Source: Ceratopteris richardii (Eukaryota; Streptophyta; Polypodiopsida; Polypodiales; Pteridaceae). Taken from it: a stretch of 64,000 bases of DNA. Under the pieces are notes generated by a model, which searched no databases, was not told where the DNA came from, and saw nothing but the letters and a program-made list of their open reading frames with translations. Below are positions 58,219 to 64,000 of this stretch, piece by piece. Each line of letters starts with the position of its first letter. Position 1 is the stretch's first letter. The translations under genes were made by a program, and so were the position numbers. The stretch spans positions 196,351,892 through 196,415,891 of the forward strand of contig CM035407.1 of the NCBI GenBank assembly GCA_020310875.1. The letters run 5' to 3'.

Positions 58219-58961
58219 ATGGACATTTCTCCACCCATGCACCTCCCTCTCCCCCCATGCTTCCACCATCCCCGATCCCCCCTCCACCAATCACTGGTAC
58301 CATCATGCATTGCATCCACCATTCCCATTCCCTCTACACTAAATCCTACCTCCTTTGCATCTATAACTATAAATAATACATTCAATACAATGATTCAATG
58401 TGTCTCATGGCTTCAGCAAGCTTGTCAACACTTGGAAGAATGAAATATTTCCTTATAAGCAGAATCTCAAATATTACAAACACGTGTTACAGCATTGGAG
58501 GCTGAAAACAAAACACTCTAGGCCCAATACCTCACATTATAGCAAGCTCATGAAGAACTAGAGGCCAAGCTACCGGATTTGGATGCTTGAGCTACCAAAG
58601 ATTTGGAGGACATGCTATGCAATCAACAGGTAACCAATGCAAAACTATGAAGAAATCTAGGGCTTCTCAAGAAGCATATGTCTGCAGCACTAGAAGAGAA
58701 TAAGAGACTACAATAGCAAAACCAATACAATCTCGAGGATTCTATGGAAGGGACACTAGGCACAATGATAAGTCCAACATGGTTTCAAGGTGTTCCCTCA
58801 TATTACATCAAGATATTACTCGAGGAACATGATAGTTTTTAAGAGTCATACGAGAAGCTCAAACGGAGTGTTTTTTCGAGGAACATGATAGTTTTTAAGA
58901 GTCATACGAGAAGCTCAAACAGAGTGTTTTTTCAAAACCTATCACGTCAAGGACTCATCAC
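58219..58961 (+). pseudogene. N-terminal part of an unrecognised Pro-rich/coiled-coil protein, with stops
   Basis: Open from 58,219 for 75 codons: a Pro-rich start (MDISPPMHLPLPP), then a helical end. The same frame then continues with strongly heptad-like sequence (QILQTRVTALEAENKTL; AHEELEAKLPDLDA; MSAALEENKRL) to ~58,820, broken by eight stops. The stops are TGA, TAA or TAG, each one C-to-T step from CGA, CAA or CAG. A 56-bp tandem duplication follows, then the inversion breakpoint. The C-terminal part is at 33,652-34,358 (minus). Directly upstream is the Copia-1b 3' LTR. I do not recognise the family. Confidence 0.5.
58821..58932 (+). repeat. 56-bp tandem duplication next to the inversion breakpoint
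   Basis: CGAGGAACATGATAGTTTTT and the following 36 bp occur twice (58,821-58,876 and 58,877-58,932) with one difference. It ends ~30 bp before the breakpoint and shifts the coiled-coil frame. Confidence 0.95.
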
Positions 58962-59969
58962 CTCTACACAAAGAGATGTTCTGATGGCAGCTTGATATGC
59001 TTGATACTTTACGTCGATGATATGTTGATTGCTGGGAAGTCCTCTTATGATTTGTCAATTCTCAAAAAGAAGTTGAGTCAAACATTTGATATGAAGGATT
59101 TGGGGGATGCCAAACATATTCTTGGCATGCACATTACTCGTGATAGGAGTAAAAGATGCATATACTTGTCTCAAAGTGAGTACATATCCAAAGTACTTCA
59201 CCGATTCAATATGCAGGGTGGAAAGGCATTGAGTACACCTTTACCCACATATGTGAAATTGAGCAAGGATGACTGCCCCAAATCAGATGAGGAAAAGGAA
59301 TTCATGACCAAAATTCCCTATCAGTCTGCTGTTGGTAGTCTCATGTATGCTATGGTAGCTACGAGACCAGACATTGCATTTGCAGTGGGAGTTGTGAGCA
59401 GATATATGTCTAATCCTGGCAAGAAACATTGGGAAGCGGTCAAAATGATTTTGAGATATCTGAGTGGCTCTAAGGACAAGTGTCTATGCTTAGGTAGAGG
59501 GAAAGCATCCATTATTGGTTACACAGATTCTGACTATGCTGGTTGTGTAGACAATCGTAAGTCTACATCAGGGTACATTTTTCATTTTGCTGGAGGTGCT
59601 ATCTCTTGGAGATCTCGTCTTCAAGAATGTACAGCTGTTTCCACCACAGAAGCAGAGTATGTTGCAGCAAGTGAGGCATGTAAGGAAGCATTGTGGCTTT
59701 CTCGTCTTGCTTGTGATATGGGTTTGCCTCAGCATGTACCTCACTTGCTCAGTGATAGTCAGAGTGCCATTGCTTTGGCTAAGAATCCGGTCTATCATGC
59801 AAAGACCAAGCACATTGAGGTGAGGTATCACTTCATTAGAGATTGCTTAGCCACTGAGAGCATTATTCTTGAGAAGGTTCACACTCGAGATAATGCTGCA
59901 GATGCTTTGACTAAAGCTCTACCACAGGATAGCTTTCGACATTGTTGTCACTTGATGGGGGTTACTTGA
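58962..59969 (+). CDS. Copia-1c: RT palm to RNase H of the split Copia-1 polyprotein
   Basis: Starts abruptly within RT at the exact codon region where the minus-strand half (34,359-37,398) stops. Contains YVDD at 59,010-59,021, LSQTFDMKDLGDAKHILGM, RNase H with YTDSDYAGC, TTEAEYVAASEA and SDSQSAIALA, and the C-terminus HCCHLMGVT before a TGA. No stops or frameshifts. It has no start codon or promoter of its own. Confidence 0.95.
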   Translation, partial: LYTKRCSDGSLICLILYVDDMLIAGKSSYDLSILKKKLSQTFDMKDLGDAKHILGMHITRDRSKRCIYLSQSEYISKVLHRFNMQGGKALSTPLPTYVKLSKDDCPKSDEEKEFMTKIPYQSAVGSLMYAMVATRPDIAFAVGVVSRYMSNPGKKHWEAVKMILRYLSGSKDKCLCLGRGKASIIGYTDSDYAGCVDNRKSTSGYIFHFAGGAISWRSRLQECTAVSTTEAEYVAASEACKEALWLSRLACDMGLPQHVPHLLSDSQSAIALAKNPVYHAKTKHIEVRYHFIRDCLATESIILEKVHTRDNAADALTKALPQDSFRHCCHLMGVT

Positions 59970-60105
59970 TTCTTGATCTTACGCAGTCACTTGTATACTG
60001 TGTAACATGCCCATCAGGTGGGAGGTATAGTTTGTATACTTACACTCAGGTATTCTTTATCATTCTTTCTTTTTTCTCCCATAGTTACTCTTGCCATATT
60101 GGCCT

Positions 60106-60117
60106 TTAGTGGGAGAT
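60106..60117 (+). promoter_or_regulatory. Copia-1c polypurine tract
   Basis: TTAGTGGGAGAT, purine-rich and adjacent to the 3' LTR start TGTTACCG. Confidence 0.75.
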
Positions 60118-60327
60118 TGTTACCGTTAGTGTCCATGTGAAAGGCCAAATGGCCATCAGACACTTCTTTGTATATGTTCTTTAATAAAACATATAGTGGC
60201 CTGGTCAGTCACGGACTGTAAGTTCGACCGCATTTGTAAGACCTAAGAAGTTTTGTCTTCGTGCTCCCTGTGTACTGTGTTTTCTGCGTATTCTACAGCC
60301 TCTGCGCGGAGTACTGTGCGCGACGTC
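60118..60327 (+). repeat. Copia-1c 3' LTR, truncated (first 210 of 298 bp)
   Basis: Matches the 5' LTR at 38,621-38,918 with three differences and carries AATAAA at 60,183-60,188. It stops at CGACGTC and passes directly into Gypsy-1 minisatellite, so the last ~88 bp and the target duplication are lost. Confidence 0.95.
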
Positions 60328-62654
60328 CACACCCCTCTACAGCCCTCCACCACTCCACGATCCCCCACACAACTCCACACCCCCCCACAGCCCTCCACAA
60401 ACTCCACAAACCCCACACAACTCCACACCCCTCCACAGCCCTCCACAAACTCCACAAACCCCACACAACTCCACACCCCCCCAGAGCCCTCCACAAACCC
60501 CACACAACTCCACACCCGTCCACAGCCCTCCGCCACTCCACGACCCCCCACACAACTCCACACCCCCCCACAACCCTCCACAAACTCCACAAACCCCACA
60601 CAACTCCACACCCCCCCTCAGCCCTCCATAAACTCCACAAACCCCACACAACTCCACACCCCTCCACAGCCCTCCACCACTCCACGACCCCCCACACAAC
60701 TCCACACCCCCCCACAGCCCTCCTCAAACTCCACAAACCCCACACAACTCCACACCCCCCCACAGCCCTCCACAAACTCCACAAACCCCACACAAATCCA
60801 CACCCCTCCACAGCCCTCCACCACTCCACGACCCCCCACACAACTCCACACCCCCCACAGCCCTCCACAAATTCCACAAACCCCACACAACTCCACACCC
60901 CTCCATAGCCCTCCATAAACTCCACAAACTCCACAAACCCCACACAACTCCACACCCCCCCACAACCCTCCACAAACCCCACACAACTCCACACCCCTCC
61001 ACAGCCCTCCACCACTCCACGACCCCCCACACAACTCCACACCCCCCCACAACCCTCCACAAACTCCACAAACCCCACACAACTCCACACCCCCCCACAA
61101 CCCTCCACAAACTCCACAAACCCCACACAACTCCACACCCCCCCACAACCCTCCACAACCCTCCACCACTCCACGACCCCTCACACAACTCCACACCCCT
61201 CCACAGCCCTCCACAAACTCCACAAACCCCACACAACTCCACACCCCCCATAGCCCTCCATAAACTCCACAAACCCCACACAACTCCACACCCCTCCACA
61301 GCCCTCAGCAAACTCCACAAACCCCACACAACTCCACACCCCCCCACAACCCTCCACAAACTCCACAAACCCCACACCACTCCACGACCCCCCACAAACC
61401 CCACACCCCTCCACAACCCCCCACAAACCCCACAAACCCCACAAATCCCACAATTTCCCACGACCTCCCACAAAGTTCTCATGCAGTTTTTGATGGATAT
61501 TTGGAGGATCATTTCTTATCCAAACCCTACAGTGTTATATATCGTTGGAAAGCTCTCGGCGAGTACTTTCCAATGGTGCAATGATAATTTTGAAATCTTG
61601 GATCAATTTTTGACCACACCCCAAAAACCCCCACAACTCCCCACAACTCACCCCCTATTCCCACCCACAACCTCCCACACCCCCGTAATCTCCCTCAACT
61701 CCCCACAACTCACCTCCCACACCGCCCACTTAATATGAAGGAATAAAAGCTACTACAAAAATTAGGTGAAGGATGTTCTTCTCAAAGTCATTCAAACATC
61801 ACGGGTGGCACAAAATGAGGATCTCAGCTTGCATGCAAAAGTGACAGTAAAAGTGTAAGTGGTAAAAGTGAAAGTGGAGAAATGACTGTTGCCGCCAACC
61901 TTTCATGACGACAGCCTATTTTTGAGGATCCAATTCAAGATTGGTGGCATATTTGATCTACCCCTCCAATTTTGGGCAATCAACCGGCACATGATCAGTG
62001 GACGTGAGGAATCGACAAGGCCCTCTTGGCCTATTGGAGCCTATAAAAGCAATGGATTTATGTTCATTTGGGACATACACACATTTACATACGTACATAC
62101 AGAGGTCCTCTCTTTGCACTTTGTGGCTTCAAGCCTACTGTAGGAAGTCACTCTGTGGTGAGGATACAGAGCGTGGGCTTCCCAGTGAGGGCTAATAGCA
62201 CTATAGTGTGAAGAAAGTGGCTTGGTTTTGTCATTCAGTGTGAGTCATTGGTATTTCGTGCTCTTTCCCTTAGAGCAAGTCTTCATACTTTGTATTGATC
62301 AGTGCTAGTCTACATCTAGTTGAGTCCATTATACGGATTGGATGAATCCCTTGTATTGATGTTGTTTAGTTCTAGAGTGGCATGTTAGCCTAGAGCATAA
62401 ACTTTTGAGCATCTCTTTTGCCTATGTTGTAATCATCTGATTCGAACTAAGGAGTGGTTGGTCTTCCATTTGTCATTTTGTCATTAATATTATACCTAAG
62501 TGTTCACAACTCTGTGCAATGATTGATATTTGCCTGCTCACAGAAGTGTTAAAGGGTATATTTCCCTAAGGAGAACCTCCCTTGAGTAGGTGAAGTACTG
62601 GAGTGCTTGTTGCATGCTCCTACTAAAAGTAGATACCCCAGTACCTCCTCTACA
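60328..62654 (+). repeat. Gypsy-1 3' LTR, remainder (minisatellite plus unique part)
   Basis: 60,328-61,440 is the C/A-rich (plus) minisatellite. 61,470-62,654 is unique LTR sequence matching 42,313-43,490 in reverse complement, with TATAAAAG at 62,042-62,049 and terminal CTCCTCTACA. It is followed at 62,655-62,659 by CCTAG. Together with 38,919-39,376 it makes ~2.79 kb, close to the 2,913-bp 5' LTR. Confidence 0.9.
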
Positions 62655-62659
62655 CCTAG

Positions 62660-64000
62660 TAAGACATCAATCATACTTAATGGTCATTAAGTATTTATTT
62701 TTGATAACGGAGTATCAACTTGGGAAGGAATCGACTAATTACTTGAGCTGCAAACTAGAACTAGTATGTCTTTGCAACTAACTAGTCCTCTGTCTTCCCT
62801 AATGTCAAATAGTACCTACAAGCAAATCCATATGCTCACATGTGTATGCATGCATTTTCTTTGCATGCCCAAAAAATAATGCAACAATCATGCATGAGCT
62901 TGGTGCATGAATTTTCCTTGTAATAAATATCATGCAATCTTGATGCATGTATATCCTTTCCTTTGTCCTAATGCACTATGATATAAAAACATATCCTTGT
63001 GATGCAATAAAAAGCTTACTCAATGGAAAGGAAATCTGGAATTAAACTACCAAAATACATTCTTTGATGCACAAGGATCCTTTTTTTTAAATCGTCTTTC
63101 CTTAATGCAAACTAATGCTTGGAATGAGAAGTTGATTGTTTCATTATCCTTATCTAGACTTAATCGATTGAAATCTTGGCTATTTCAATGTGCAAGAGTC
63201 AAAGAGATCAAGAGTCGAACCCTTTGATCAAGAGCTTGCTTCATTCTTCCTTTGTTCTTCTCAAGCAAGTACTAGATTCTGATTCAGGTTCGATCGGGAA
63301 TAACTTCTCAAGAGAAGTATTCGGATGGGAGATGGCTTCCAAGCTCGGGATGTGCAGAGGCAAAGAACATATGGTGATTGCAAAAAGATTTTAGCTCCGA
63401 GATGCTCGTAGCCTAGTGGCTAAATGACTCGGCCTTGGAGAAGGGTGTCCTCGATGGATCCCCGTCAATGTCGCCTGAGAGAACTTCATTTACTCTGTTG
63501 TTAAAGCTTTTGCAGCCCCAAAACTTACCCATAATAATTTTTTGCCATCAAAACTCTGAACACGAACGCGCGTAGTTTTTTGGCTACCAGAGTTGTCTGG
63601 TTTAGTGCGCATTACGATTTGGAATCCCGCTTCAGACAACTTGAGATATTCTATCCTTTTTGCTTACGATTTTGACTTCTGTAGCAGTTAAGATGAAGCC
63701 ATCGAGGACTATTCAGATCAGCCGATGCGCTTGTGCTTCTTGGATAAGACAACCTTCTGTTTACCTCAAAGTCACAGGTTCAATTCCTGTGTGTGTAAGT
63801 AGACAAAGGCTATTCTTTTGCAACCTCTTATTGAAGTATGCCACCGAGAGGATGTCAAAGAAGCCTTCAACACACCCACAAGCAACACATGCCTTTTTGC
63901 TTACGAACGGCCGAATTCGGAGAAACGAGGATAATAGAAGCTAAAACTAAAATGGCAATGAAGAAAGCTAATGGAGAGAAGCATGATGAAGCTCACTCCA
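62660..64000. other. Right flank, no protein gene supported
   Basis: AT-rich with repeated ATGCAT words to ~63,100, then more even composition. Short open frames have no recognised domain. A box-A-like TAGCCTAGTGG is at 63,409-63,419 without a convincing box B. A tRNA-like segment lies at 63,726-63,795. Confidence 0.4.
63726..63795 (+). pseudogene. tRNA-like sequence (tRNA-Arg-like relic or SINE head)
   Basis: A perfect T-arm (ACAGG-TTCAATT-CCTGT, 63,775-63,791) follows GCGCTTGTGCTTCTTGGATA and a TTCTGTTTACCT segment, in tRNA order and spacing and reminiscent of Arg tRNAs. The acceptor stem does not pair and the anticodon stem is poor, so it is not a working tRNA. Confidence 0.35.

Noticed and set aside
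58219-58820. Stops rescued by U-to-C RNA editing
   Set aside because: All stops could be edited to CGA/CAA/CAG, as in fern or hornwort organelles, but the locus is nuclear and transposon-embedded. Methylation-driven C-to-T decay is the simpler explanation.
63409-63470. tRNA gene starting at a perfect box A
   Set aside because: No box B at suitable distance and no cloverleaf could be drawn.

Overview
The window is nuclear DNA of a land plant with a large, transposon-rich genome. The only host gene I recognise is a plant ER-type (P2A) Ca2+-ATPase of the ECA family with GT-AG introns. Nearly everything else is LTR retrotransposons, SINEs, microsatellites and decayed repeats. The species cannot be read from the sequence; a fern, lycophyte or gymnosperm-sized genome is a guess.

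Layout. 1-2,200: 5' end of the ECA gene on the minus strand (two coding exons and a likely leader intron), running off the left edge. 2,840-21,440: two diverged copies of a ~9-10 kb non-coding block in direct tandem, with an internal ~3 kb duplication, TA/CA microsatellites and at least six SINE insertions, several with target duplications and a paralogous empty site. 21,740-27,430: a decayed unrecognised reading frame and a decayed Gypsy element (Gypsy-2, minus). 28,070-30,911: a decayed Copia element (Copia-3, minus). 30,912-33,650: no gene seen.

33,650-62,660 is a nested-element complex that has been partly inverted. A Gypsy element (Gypsy-1) with ~2.9 kb LTRs that carry a G-rich/C-rich minisatellite received a Copia insertion (Copia-1) in its 3' LTR. 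A ~24.6 kb inversion with ends at about 34,359 and 58,962 then cut Copia-1 inside its reverse transcriptase. The 5' halves of Copia-1 and Gypsy-1 now lie on the minus strand (34,359-45,225), and their 3' ends lie on the plus strand (58,962-62,654). The same 5-bp target duplication, CCTAG, borders the two outer ends of Gypsy-1, 17 kb apart and in opposite orientation, as an inversion predicts. The other side of the breakpoint cut a decayed coiled-coil reading frame, now at 58,219-58,961 (+) and 33,652-34,358 (-). Inside the inverted segment lies an older Copia-1 copy (49,521-58,205) interrupted by a nearly intact Copia-2 element (50,444-57,136) with matching 1,142-bp LTRs, PBS, polypurine tract and TCATG target duplication. 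Copia-2 gag and pol are separated by a single extra base.

Inferred order of events: old Copia-1b; Copia-2 into it (LTRs ~2.6 % different); Gypsy-1; Copia-1a/c into the Gypsy-1 3' LTR (LTR overlap ~1.4 % different); then the inversion. The order of Copia-2 relative to Gypsy-1 is not fixed. Counts were made by eye.
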